NCBI RefSeq assembly: GCF_932526225.1
Contig: NC_064035.1
Location: 3,907,501-3,967,500 of the forward strand
DNA length: 60,000 bases
Source: Nematostella vectensis
Lineage: Eukaryota > Cnidaria > Anthozoa > Actiniaria > Edwardsiidae
Reading direction: 5' to 3'
Part shown: positions 11,101-22,732 of the stretch, in pieces
Position numbering within the stretch: position 1 is the first letter of the stretch
Layout of the letters: each line of letters starts with the position of its first letter
Position numbers and translations under genes: made by a program
The notes under the pieces: model-generated
Databases searched by the model: none
Seen by the model: the letters and a program-made list of their open reading frames with translations, nothing else
Told to the model about the DNA's origin: nothing

Positions 11101-14100
11101 AGAATGTTTTTTTTTCAATCTAGAATGTGTGCAGTAAACAAGGGTACATTTGAACAGATAGAGTGTGTACTTCTTTTATTTACAAATTATTTTCCACTTG
11201 CCATTAGAAGCTGTGGTTAACTATTCAAACTTTCAAACCATCTACACAATTTATTTGTATGACTTTCTTAAATCATTGCTATTGATTTTTTACTACTGTA
11301 CTTTTGTTTTGTACTTTATAAAAAGGTAAGTGGCTTTCATATTCTATCAAAAAATTATTGATTTTTTCTTTTATATTCCACTGATGTTGTAGAATTCTCA
11401 AACATATACTGTATAAATCAAACAGTCTGGATAAAGACCTGATACTGTAACTTAAATAGATTCTTCCAAAAATCATTTCTTACCATTAGTTTGTTCTCCA
11501 ATTCTGCTTTCCTCAAATTGAGACTCAAATGATTGAAGTCCTTCTCATTAACCCAGGCCTGAAATAACTTAGTGATGAAGGCGAGACTGATCCCTAATAA
11601 AACAAACACAAATTCAACGTCTGTTGTAGCCGAGTGTGTGAGAGAGAAAAAAAGGAAAGAGATATGCATCCTAAGCACCCTAAATTGTAGGGTTATTTTC
11701 TGACAAAAATCCAATTACTTTGACATAGTCGTCATGAAAAGGAAAAAAGATAAAGGAAATAAAATGTTTGTGCACAAAATTTGTATTTTGTTTCACATAG
11801 ATATGCACTATCTAACTATAAAACTTTAATGAAGAAACCTCATTTTGAAAACTTCAATTTTTATTTTATTTTGTGATCCACTGAAATGGGTAATGTCCAG
11901 TATCATTAAAACTTGACTAAAAAATATTTATGGCTTTATTCAAACTGGAGAAAGCATATCACTTTTTCCAAGTAAATGAACAACCGCCTGTAAATGTTGC
12001 ATTTCTCCCTTATGAAATGGCTAACTGTACTAGCCACTCAATACACATGAAATGCTGTATAATATTATATACATTGGATACGTAGTGAGCCTTACCCTCT
12101 TTGGTGAGACTTTCACTAAGCAAACTGTTCAAGACCGCAGGAGAAGCCATACCTGACAAACAAAAGGAAAAACATTTTCCTTTCAGTTCACATATTCTTT
12201 TTTTTTAGAGGTCATGGTAACGAATCCTGCATTTGCTCAAAGTATGTTTTCAATGGCGCTGTATCGTGAAATACCGTGACCTTGGCCTTGAAAATAATGA
12301 CCTCGGCCACGGTATTTCACAATACACACCCCCACCAGGCAAATAACCCCTATATCTGCAACATACTGCACAGATATTTGAAATTCATAGTGCATACCAT
12401 TGGCAAGAACCACCCCGGTGGTAAAGGCAAGTTTTTCTCTCTCCTCATCTGTAAACCCTTTCAGAAACAGGAGGATCTGAAAGCCAAAGACAATCCTTCT
12501 AGTACAGCTTTGTGAATACAATCCAAGCAACATATAAATATTTGCACAACACCCAACATGATGTACACCTGCTCTGATCATTCTTTCTGCATTTTACATA
12601 CTTACCTTAAGGAGTCGTTAAGTTAGAGCATTTTAATGCTACCAACCTTATTCATTTCTTCCTCATAGGATTTCTGCAGATACCGATATCGGCATATCAG
12701 CTTATTGTGCATCTATAAAAAAGTAGGTGCAAGTAGGTTATATAATTTGATAACAGCAGGAATGTGATATTAGGGAAAACAAGAACTTGATCTTTCATTT
12801 AGACACTTTTATAGATAGCAGAAATGTGAAATTAGGGAAAACAAGAACTTGATCTTTCATTTAGACACATTTTTAGATAGCAGGAATGTGATATTAGGGA
12901 AAGCAAGAACATGATATTTTATTAAGACACACTTTTAGATAGCAGGAATGTGATATTAGGGAAAACAAGAACATAATCTTTCATTTAGACACATTTTAGA
13001 TAGCAGGAATGTGGGAAACAAGGGACAGATCTCACATTCAAACATAAGTTTATAGATTGTTTAATTAATATATGGTTCCTAGAGTCTTCCTGTAAATAAC
13101 TTGTGGGTTCGAGATGAACAAGTATGAACTGTATGCATGTGCATGTACCTGCACATGTTTCCTCAATGTCTCATTGTCATTGTTTGCTTCGAATATGCAG
13201 ATGTTGGTCTTGTAAGTAGAAGGATTAGGTCCATCTTCTACAATGCTACCACCAGGGGCTGAAAATCAAGTAGACAGGCCCATTTAAACTGCACTGCTCT
13301 AATTACGTCCAACAGGTTAAAATCATAACTGATTTCACAAATAAAAGCATTTTAATTCAACACAATCACGACTGTTTCAAATGTTATATTTACCCAAAAT
13401 CCCGCCAGCAAAAAGAACATCGAAGAGAAACTCTCCATAGAGACGGTAGTTTAGTTTACCACCAGATGTGTCAAGAAATTTGGCAACCTGAACAAAAAAC
13501 CATATTGAGATCTTCAATTATATGCATTAAAGACATATTTAGCAGGTTTTATAGAGTGGAAGAGAATTGTCTTAAAAGGCTTTTTTAAAGACATTTGACA
13601 TATTCAATAAAAAAGGAAGCTCGCTGCAACAAAATATTAATATGTAGCATGTTCACAATGGAAAAAACACATTAAACATTACTTTTTCCAAAGAAAATGA
13701 CAACTGCCTGTAAATGTGGCATTTCTCCCTTATGAAATGGCAAACTGAACTAGCCACTCAATACACATGAAATGCTTGGGTACTTTTACACAAGTAATAA
13801 GAGAAATAAGAAAACAATGCAATTGTTTCATAATAAATGGAAAGAAACAATTATCATAAAATGTATTATATGCAGATGATCTATTTGGTCTTGAAATTTT
13901 TGAGGTATGAATACCAAACAGCTTACGTGAAAACCTGTATTGTGGTTAATATGCATGCAAAAAAACCATTGTTATCAGTATCCTAGGGGTGGGACTTCCC
14001 CATTCACATAAGCTTATTAAGAAAATTAATTTCAAGCCTAAGGGATAGCAGAATGGATGGGGTCAATATCCGTTTTAAGCCTTAAGAAATAAAAAAAATT

Positions 14101-17004
14101 CACACAAAATCAAAGATAACTTAAGGCTTTCTATTGCACCTTTAAAAATCAGATATAGTATTTTTTTACATTTTCTAGACCTAACTGCACCCATCTTTAT
14201 AATGGTGGCCATCAGATTTTCTTTTTCTCCTCAAGTTATCATAAACTCAATGAGGTTACAGAAGACGTCTTCACAACAGCAAAGGTAGAGTAAATAACTA
14301 TTACCTGTTCTAAATCATAGCCTTTGTCATTAAGGTCATTAAGTCCAGATATTATAGCATCACGGAAGCCCAACGGGTGGTGTTTCTCCTTCTCGTCTGA
14401 AATACGAAGACAAAACATAATAACTACTGGGAATAACACCACATAATAACTACAAGACAAACACCACATGATAACTACAAGACAAACACCACATAATAAC
14501 TACAAGACAAACACCACATAATAACTACAAGACAAACACCACATAATAACTACAAGACAAACACCACATAATAACTACAAGACAAACACCACATAATAAC
14601 TACAAGACAAACACCACATAATAACTACAAGACAAACACCACATAATAACTACTGGACAAACACCACATAATAACTACAAGACAAACACCACATAATAAC
14701 TACTGGACAAACACCACATAATAACTACAAGACAAACACCACATAATAACTACTGGACAAACACCACATAATAACTACAAGACAAACACCACATAATAAC
14801 TACAAGACAAACACCACATAATAACTACAAGACAAACACCACATAATAACTACAAGACAAACACCACATAATAACTACAAGACAAACACCACATAATAAC
14901 TACAAGACAAACACCACATAATAACTACAAGACAAACACCACATAATAACTACAAGACAAACACCACATAATAACTACAAGACAAACACCACATAATAAC
15001 TACAAGACAAACACCACATAATAACTACAAGACAAACACCACATAATAACTACAAGACAAACACCACATAATAACTACAAGACAAACACCACATAATAAC
15101 TACAAGACAAACACCACATAATAACTACAAGACAAACACCACATAATAACTACAAGACAAACACCACATAATAACTACAAGACAAACACCACATAATAAC
15201 TACAAGACAAACACCACATAATAACTACAAGACAAACACCACATAATAACTACTGGACAAACACCACATAATAACTACAAGACAAACACCACATAATAAC
15301 TACTGGACAAACACCACATAATAACTACAAGACAAACACCACATAATAACTACTGGACAAACACCACATAATAACTACAAGACAAACACCACATAATAAC
15401 TACAAGACAAACACCACATAATAACTACAAGACAAACACCACATAATAACTACAAGACAAACACCACATAATAACTACAAGACAAACACCACATAATAAC
15501 TACAAGACAAACACCACATAATAACTACAAGACAAACACCACATAATAACTACAAGACAAACACCACATAATAACTACAAGACAAACACCACATAATAAC
15601 TACAAGACAAACACCACATAATAACTACAAGACAAACACCACATAATAACTACAAGACAAACACCACATAATAACTACAAGACAAACACCACATAATAAC
15701 TACAAGACAAACACCACATAATAACTACAAGACAAACACCACATAATAACTACAAGACAAACACCACATAATAACTACAAGACAAACACCACATAATAAC
15801 TACAAGACAAACACCACATAATAACTACAAGACAAACACCACATAATAACTACAAGACAAACACCACATGATAACTACAAGACAAACACCACATGATAAC
15901 TACAAGACAAACACCACATAATAACTACAAGACAAACACCACATAATAACTACAAGACAAACACCACATAATAACTACAAGACAAACACCACATGATAAC
16001 TACAAGACAAACACCACATGATAACTACAAGACAAACACCACATGATAACTACAAGACAAACACCACATAATAACTACAAGACAAACACCACATAATAAC
16101 TACAAGACAAACACCACATAATAACTACAAGACAAACACCACATGATAACTACAAGACAAACACCACATGATAACTACAAGACAAACACCACATAATAAC
16201 TACAAGACAAACACCACATAATAACTACAAGACAAACACCACATAATAACTACAAGACAAACACCACATAATAACTACAAGACAAACACCACATAATAAC
16301 TACAAGACAAACACCACATAATAACTACAAGACAAACACCACATAATAACTACAAGACAAACACCACATAATAACTACAAGACAAACACCACATAATAAC
16401 TACAAGACAAACACCACATAATAACTACAAGACAAACACCACATAATAACTACAAGACAAACACCACATAATAACTACAAGACAAACACCACATGATAAC
16501 TACAAGACAAACACCACATGATAACTACAAGACAAACACCACATAATAACTACAAGACAAACACCACATGATAACTACAAGACAAACACCACATGATAAC
16601 TACAAGACAAACACCACATAATAACTACAAGACAAACACCACATAATAACTACAAGACAAACACCACATAATAACTACAAGACAAACACCACATAATAAC
16701 TACAAGACAAACACCACATAATAACTACAAGACAAACACCACATAATAACTACAAGACAAACACCACATGATAACTACAAGACAAACACCACATAATAAC
16801 TACAAGACAAACACCACATAATAACTACTGGGAATAAGGACTAACAAAATAACAGGTTGATAAACTGTTATTATTTTAGAATGTAGACAAAACTGGAAGA
16901 ATCAGAAAAAACACCATAAAAACAACAATATTTAGCAAAGTACCTCTTTTGCGGGTTTTGATCCGCTGACCACTGAGAGTAGGTTTCTGTTGCTTAAGAC
17001 TCAT
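8147..17004 (-). CDS. BZW1: Basic leucine zipper and W2 domain protein (eIF5-mimic protein, BZW1/BZW2 orthologue)
   Basis: Translation regulator that competes with eIF5 for eIF2 and eIF3 and affects start-codon selection (family knowledge); cytoplasmic. Sixteen coding exons: 17004-16944, 14396-14305, 13487-13394, 13258-13149, 12712-12647, 12476-12398, 12152-12096, 11593-11484, 10837-10751, 10461-10378, 10111-10046, 9771-9691, 9411-9340, 9236-9170, 8898-8776, 8184-8147. They join to 428 aa (human BZW1/2 about 419) with every phase consistent. It opens [20 protein letters not shown], the family N-terminus. The C-terminal W2 (eIF5C) domain contains [12 protein letters not shown] and [18 protein letters not shown], then a strongly acidic tail ([11 protein letters not shown]). 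An acceptor (ctttgcag) lies 11 bases before the ATG, so a non-coding first exon exists upstream. Invertebrates usually have one BZW gene, so 1 versus 2 is arbitrary. Confidence 0.96.
11955..12057. repeat. Dispersed intronic repeat, copy 1
   Basis: About 100 bp (from actttttccaagtaaatgaa to caatacacatgaaatgct) that recurs with few changes at 13679-13778, in another BZW intron and the same orientation. It has no coding potential and looks like a short dispersed repeat or an old intra-gene duplication. Confidence 0.75.
12752..13020. repeat. Tandem repeat, about 63-bp unit, four and a bit copies
   Basis: Units share agcaggaatgtgatattagg and aaaacaagaac followed by atttagacaca. It lies in the BZW intron between exons 13258-13149 and 12712-12647. 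Confidence 0.85.
13679..13778. repeat. Dispersed intronic repeat, copy 2
   Basis: Second copy of the sequence at 11955-12057; both end in cactcaatacacatgaaatgct-like sequence. Located in the BZW intron after exon 14396-14305. Confidence 0.75.
14416..16838. repeat. 25-bp tandem array, about 96 units, with internal higher-order structure
   Basis: The + unit is ataactacaagacaaacacc followed by acata. It is nearly perfect for 2.4 kb and fills the first coding intron of BZW, starting about 20 bases from exon 2's acceptor. Two variant types occur: tactgg (14651, 14701, 14751 and again 15251, 15301, 15351, exactly 600 bp or 24 units apart) and acatg (clustered from 15866 on). Both edges carry ataactactgggaataa. 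On the transcribed strand each unit contains TTTGTCTTGTAG, an acceptor-like string. Confidence 0.97.
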
Positions 17005-17055
17005 AAAATATTTTGCTGCAAAGAAAAAAAATTGTTCAAGCTTTGACAAACCACA

Positions 17056-18299
17056 GTGATCCTAGTTCCTTATTCCTCAGTTCCTTGTCAGTTCCTAATC
17101 GGGGTCAGGGGGGTACTTAATACCTCATTCATCTGAGTAAAATCAACTAGTATCGATAGAAAGGCATTATAAATATGATTTATCAAACTATTTAAAGCAA
17201 TTTTTGTGGATTCTAGACTAATGTCTAGTAGAGTCGTTTCTATGCAGATTTAGCGCTTACTTATTGCTAAATTATCAAACAGTAAACGTTTACTTTATAC
17301 TTTTAGGTGCCAACATAATAAATGTTGTCAACGGTAAAGTCCATCTAAGTAGAAGTCACGCTCGGATCACATGCTTGGTAGTCATGCTAGCTACACCAAT
17401 AACAAATAACTGCGCTACATATAAATTATGGATAGTAAAATAGAAACTGGACCTGAAGTGACTGGGATATAATTTGAATCATCATAAAAAAGAGGATTTT
17501 TTTTAAATTTATCAAAATTAATAGAGATTTCCATCATTTTTTTATACCAGCTTCTAATTCGTTTCTACTCGTGACCAGAAGTAGAAACTGGTTCCTAATT
17601 ATAGGAAATATTTTCAAACATACTATGCACACCTTAATGTACAACACATAGTATAATACAACTGAGTAAAAAAACCAGGGGTACGAATTTGGATTTCTTT
17701 GTACAAATAGAAATGAGGTAGGAAAATTTTATTTTTTACTAAGTAGGAACTGATTACGGGTTGTTGCGTGATCTGAAACGCGTGTTTCGTAAATAGAATT
17801 CTTACTATTAGGAACCGGACTATAAAAAAAACTACACTGGAATTGACAGGAATCTATAAAATCACCCAAAAGAAGGGGAATTATTTGTTATTATTCATAG
17901 AGATTTGCATGATTTTAAGACCAGTTTCTAATTGGTTTCTACTGGTGACCCGAGGCAGAAACTGGTTCCTAATTATATAAAAAGCCACAACACATAGTAA
18001 GTAAAAAAAAATCACGGGTCGAATTTGGATTTGTTTGTACAAATAGGATTGCCTTTTGAATGTTTTGCACTAGTAACAACTCAAATAGAAATTTAGCATA
18101 AATCCACTAAATAGCTAAAAAATTGATGAAAAAAATAATGTTGGCATACTGCATTCCAGCCGTACTCTCCAATTCTATACAAAAAAATAGATAACTTAGA
18201 TTTTTTTTGTTATTGAAAAATTACCCCCCCCCCCCCCCCCCCAACCATTAGGAACTGAGTAGGGACTAGGAGCCAAGAAGTTTTAGGAACCAGGATCAC
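17056..18299. mobile_element. Segment bounded by imperfect inverted repeats, possible non-autonomous DNA transposon
   Basis: The left end gtgatcctagttcctta and the right end (reverse complement gtgatcctggttcctaa) match over about 17 bases, with further inverted matches (ctcagttcct) inside. The interior has two diverged copies of a palindromic motif, agaaactggttcctaat, at about 17587 and 17958. No transposase reading frame and no clear target-site duplication are visible. Confidence 0.45.
18224..18242 (+). repeat. Poly-C run of about 19 bases
   Basis: Homopolymer C tract close to the right end of the inverted-repeat-bounded segment. Its length may vary between alleles or be misread by sequencing. 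Confidence 0.9.
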
Positions 18300-20004
18300 C
18301 GTTTACAAAAATCAATTTTTACAAAAAAATGATATTGTAAGCGAAATGATCCCAGGACCCAAAACGACCCGCAGGAGTCCCCGAAATGAAACCCAAGGAA
18401 TTGTGGTAGTGGTCAAACAAAAGGAATGTGGAAGGATTGGCTTTCAGTTTTAAAAACATATAAAACATTTTTAGCATCATTTGTGTTACTATCAGTAAAT
18501 TTAAATTAACTAAAACCATAGCATTAAGATCTTTTATATACGACTGCGCTGGAAATACAGTGGTTGAGTCAGAAATTGGGGTTGAATAACATTTTCCATG
18601 ATAGTAATTTGAAGAACGAGGCGTAAATAAATCATTTATACATAACAAGCCATAAAAGAAAATCTCCACAGATAAGACATGCTGCTTTTCGTAGGAAGCA
18701 TAATGTGTTAAGGTTATTTTAAGGTTATTTTTTGGCATGAAAGACGTATTATAAGATCATGCAGGGTTGGTGTATGGAAGACTACATAAAGGAAATTCAA
18801 AACTCACATAATATTGCTTTCAACAAAAAGCCACACCTCTTAATATTTTGCAACGGTAGTAAAAGGGTTATTCAAGTGCATTACTCAGTGTGCTTTTGCT
18901 ATTCCATCAACTACACCACGTGTAGTTCTTACAACCCCACCTGCAAATGTAGAAGCCCATATCATGATTCCAATCATAGACAGTTTTACAGTGGGTTTTC
19001 CAAATAAAACTGATTTAAACACACATAACAGGACTTTTTACAGACCTCCTGTGTCATTATGGTAATGAATAATGGTTATTCAATGTATATGTTTGGTAGC
19101 CAATATGTTAAATATCAATGTTCTGAAAGCTTGTTATGTTTTTTTATGACATTATGTACAAATCAATTCAATTTCAAACAACTGTGGTAAGCCTCCTTTG
19201 GCAGTCATGCCTGGCTCTGTGAAGAATCAGGTGCATAAGCAACAGACAAGGGGGCACAGGGGTTTGCCAGCCCCCATACTTTTCATATTGTTGGTATAAA
19301 AATATGTGATAAAAATAGAAAAAAAAGATGAGAGAGTAATAATGCTGTATTCTTTGAAACATGTTTAGCATTTTAGAAGTATGAAAAAGTTGGTATTTTC
19401 TCAAGGAAGCACGCCCCTAGAGCCCCCTAAAACAGGGTGACTTTCTGTCTGAGCATGCGCATCACATCCCATGTCTAGGGCAGAGTAGGCAGATTCACTC
19501 ACGATGTTTACAAAATGTTGAACTTTTGGACCCCAATTACAGTACCGCTCTCGAACATGTGGACATATGCTCGCGAAATTTTTCGCTAAATTCGCGAACA
19601 CCGTTCGCGAATAGCTGATGTTAGAGAACACAGTGTTCGTGAACAGACCGGGACAAACCGTTTGACAAACGGGAACTCGTAACGTGTAACCGAAGACTTA
19701 CAGTACTGATACTAACTTAATTAAAATACATACAGGAGTTCTGCAAGCGTTTCAAATTAATTGGTCGTGTAAAAGTCAGCTGAGAGCTATGGTTATCGTT
19801 AAAATCAGAAACAACAAATTCTGTTATAGTCTGATATGCCTTCAGTTCAATTATTTGTAGATGATCAAGACAAGACACTTTCAAGTTTGAGAAATAAAGA
19901 CGATAAAGATGGCAGATGAAAGCCAAAGCATGCGAAGGATTCGATCGTGGATTTACGAGGGCAGACACAGGCAAAAAAGTTAGTTTCTTCTCAAAAGCTT
20001 GCCT

Positions 20005-20700
20005 CGAAGAGGGAAGAAATGTTGATCGCTTGATATTCTTCGAAGATTGTCGAATGTGACAACTGCTAGCGAATACTTTTGAACAGCGGGAAGCCATTTA
20101 TTTAACAAATACTTGTATTACACACAGGATAATCAATTTGGGGAAGGAATGCCGATCGCTTGTTATTCTTGGATGACTTTCAAATGTGTGAAAACTGCTA
20201 GCGAAGAATTTTGAAATTCTATTTGACAAATACTTGTAATAAAAACGGGAGAAGGAATGCCGATCGCTTGATATCCTTTGAAGATTTTCGAATGTGTGAA
20301 AACTGCTAGCGAAGAATTATGAACATCGGAAAGCCATCTCTTTAACAAAGACTTGTATTAGACACGGGAGAATTTGTTTGGGGAAGTAATGCCGATCGCT
20401 TGATATTCTTCGATGATTTTCGAATGTGCTTTGCTTTGTCAAATAATGGCTTCCCGCTGTTCAAAAGTCTTCGCTAGCAGTTTTCACACATTCGAAAATC
20501 TTCGAAGAATATCAAGCGATCGGCATCCTTTCTCAAACTAATTATCCTGTGTTTATTGCATGTCTTTGTCAAATAATGGCTTCCCGCTGTTATTAAGTCT
20601 ACGCTAGCAGTTTTCACACATTTCGAAAATCTTCGAAGAAAATCAAGCGATCGGCATTCCCTCCTCAAACTAATTCTCCCGTGCTTAGTACAAGTCTTTG
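20005..20700. repeat. Head-to-head cluster of an approximately 125-bp repeat
   Basis: Units carry gccgatcgcttgatattctt, cgaatgtgtgaaaactgctagcga-type and gggaagccat segments. About three and a half copies run forward (20020-20428); from about 20429 two copies run inverted (caagcgatcggcat and gctagcagttttcacaca). The turning point near 20428 makes a long inverted repeat. Short frames in it recur as repeat artefacts (for example MASRCSKVFASS on both strands). Its origin is not recognised. Confidence 0.8.
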
Positions 20701-22540
20701 CTCAGTACTATGCATATTGTATTGTACATTATGACATGTTGTTAATAAAATTCGTGACTGAAAAACAAATCTTGTTCAAGTTTGAGTATTTGCCTAGTGA
20801 ATGAACAAGAGATCAGATTTTGTAGGAATTGATAATTTTGATTCAATGTGTTTGCAATATATTAAATCACAGGAATCTATCACGTTGATTAAGTTTGCGC
20901 AATACACAGAGGGTGTACCACAGGTTCTTACCTTGTAACATAAACACTGATATGTATACTGTATACATCCTTTAAAAGCATATATAACAAAATTGGATAT
21001 CTAGCAGATTTTAGAGAAAATATCCAACGTTCTTTCAAATAGTCATATTACAAATTTAAGCAATTTGATTGTTTTAACTGTCATATGTACGTTAAAAACA
21101 TTCTCACGCAGTTTATTTGCAGCTCTTGACATTTCCGGCTAAATTTGGTTGCAATCTGCATGAAATTGATTGAGAATTCATAGAAGTGAAGCTTTTTAAG
21201 AAAAAAAATCATTTTGAGAGCAAGATTTGGAATGTATTCAGAAATGCTTCAGTGATTCCCGGACAATAGTGAATTACGAACAACAATGGCACATTATTTT
21301 TAACCCGGGGTTACAAGTGGCCAGTTCAAGCGCATGCCCCTGCAAAAAGTCACCCTGTTGCCCCCTAATACAAGACATCATTGGTCCCAAAATTTGGTCT
21401 CAATCTCCTCCCACTTTTAGGACAGCTTGGCCACCCCAGCAAGTCAAATGCCAAAACAAACATTTGTGAAAGAGGTATTTAAACATTTCAGTTATTTACT
21501 TAGTCTTTATCAATAGATACATTCTTAAAGGATGTGAATCAGTCACTCATTTGTTTACACTCTTAACAAAAACACTGCAGTAATAAAGTGTAGGGTTTAT
21601 CAGCTCTAATACAAAGACCGACATATTACATTTTCAACTAAGTTATTTGGTTAGTAGTTATGTACTTTTTTTTCTTTCAAATAAAATGACACTTCAGTGC
21701 ATGCAAGGGGAACTAACAAGATAAATAAAGAGTTCTCCAGCCACTGGACTCGAATGTGACAAAAAAAATGTAGACCGAATAGAGAGAAACGTTTTTAGCT
21801 CTACCTTGCTTCCGGGAGTTTGGAATAAAACCTGTTCTATAAACCAGTTGTTTCCTTGTTGTTTGTTTTCGCAAAACCAAACCTACAGCAAAATGTGTTG
21901 CAGAAGAAAAGTTATATTAAATAAATATCCAACATTATATCAATGAAGATGAGAAAACAATACAGATTACTGTAGATGACGAAACGACGGAAAATCAGAG
22001 AAAAGCCAAGCTTGCGCTTTTCCTGTTAGGAAAACAGCAGGTTTGAAGCGGCAAACATTGCAAACGAATATCATTCAATTTATCTTAAGAATAGAGTTAA
22101 ACATGTTGAATAATATAATGACCTTGTATTGAAATCAGTATTTACGTTACATCGCAATCAAGATCGCGTATATACCAAATTGTTCTGTGGATTATGTTTA
22201 ATGCACTGAAATATACCGGCGAGTTGATGAGTTCGAACGAGGTGACATGACAGTCGCTCGGTCCAAAATCAATTTGAGATGCAATAAATAAGTTTCTACC
22301 CTGCGAAAACCTGTTGGTATCTAAAATCTCAAATAGTATAGATTATGATAATCGTTTTTCAAATAAAAAAAAGTACGTCTTTAGATGGATTTTCTTTGCG
22401 TGTTTTGAGAACAGATTTGAGTTTCGTCAAAGTCAGGTCATTGTGTATACGAGCTTACAGCTATTGACGGACTATTTCTCTCGCAATTTAATTGACATTA
22501 CATGAAAATAATACCATTATTCGTAAAAGCTATAGCTGCC
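20701..22540. other. AT-rich sequence without recognised features
   Basis: No conserved coding similarity, RNA gene or clear repeat was seen. A donor-like site occurs near 21803 on the minus strand, but nothing supports it. Confidence 0.4.
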
Positions 22541-22550
22541 AAACTCTTAC

Positions 22551-22620
22551 CTGGTAACTTTACTGAGAATTCGGCTAGAGAGTATGTCGATGTGTACGAC
22601 AGAAGAGTGTTTCAGACAGT
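22551..22620 (-). other. Candidate 5' non-coding exon of BZW
   Basis: The minus strand reads ...AAAGTTACCAG|GTAAGAG with the exon's last base at 22551. It lies about 180 bases from the ACBD5 start on the other strand and would splice to the acceptor at 17016. The upstream boundary is a guess; the basis is splice consensus and gene layout only. Confidence 0.45.
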
Positions 22621-22680
22621 AACACGAGGCCGAGGGGAGGTTGCACGAGAGGGGGGACTGAACTCCACCAACAATTAGGT

Positions 22681-22707
22681 CACGTGCTTGCAAACGATAT
22701 CACGTGA
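22681..22707. promoter_or_regulatory. Two CACGTG E-boxes in the BZW/ACBD5 divergent promoter
   Basis: CACGTG at 22681-22686 and 22701-22706; the second sits in the palindrome TCACGTGA. They lie 26-52 bases before the ACBD5 ATG. bHLH-ZIP factors of the USF/MITF/TFEB/MYC type bind this core (general knowledge); which one acts here is unknown. Confidence 0.5.
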
Positions 22708-22732
22708 CATCAAGGAAACTTTTAGAGACAAA

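Larger units (their letters stand above)
17016..22550 (-). other. Probable first (5' UTR) intron of BZW, or intergenic sequence
   Basis: An acceptor at 17016-17017 (minus) and a good donor (CCAG|GTAAGAG) ending at 22551 suggest one 5.5 kb intron. Inside are an inverted-repeat-bounded segment (17056-18299), a poly-C run, an inverted tandem cluster (20005-20700) and unassigned AT-rich sequence at 18300-20000 and 20700-22550. The small reading frames in those last two stretches show no recognisable domain. Transcript data would be needed to prove the upstream exon. Confidence 0.5.

Noticed and set aside
14416-16838. CRISPR array
   Set aside because: The 25-bp units are contiguous with no unique spacers, and the array sits in an intron of a eukaryotic gene.
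18319-18738. 139-aa minus-strand frame
   Set aside because: No recognisable domain, AT-driven composition and no splice or promoter support.
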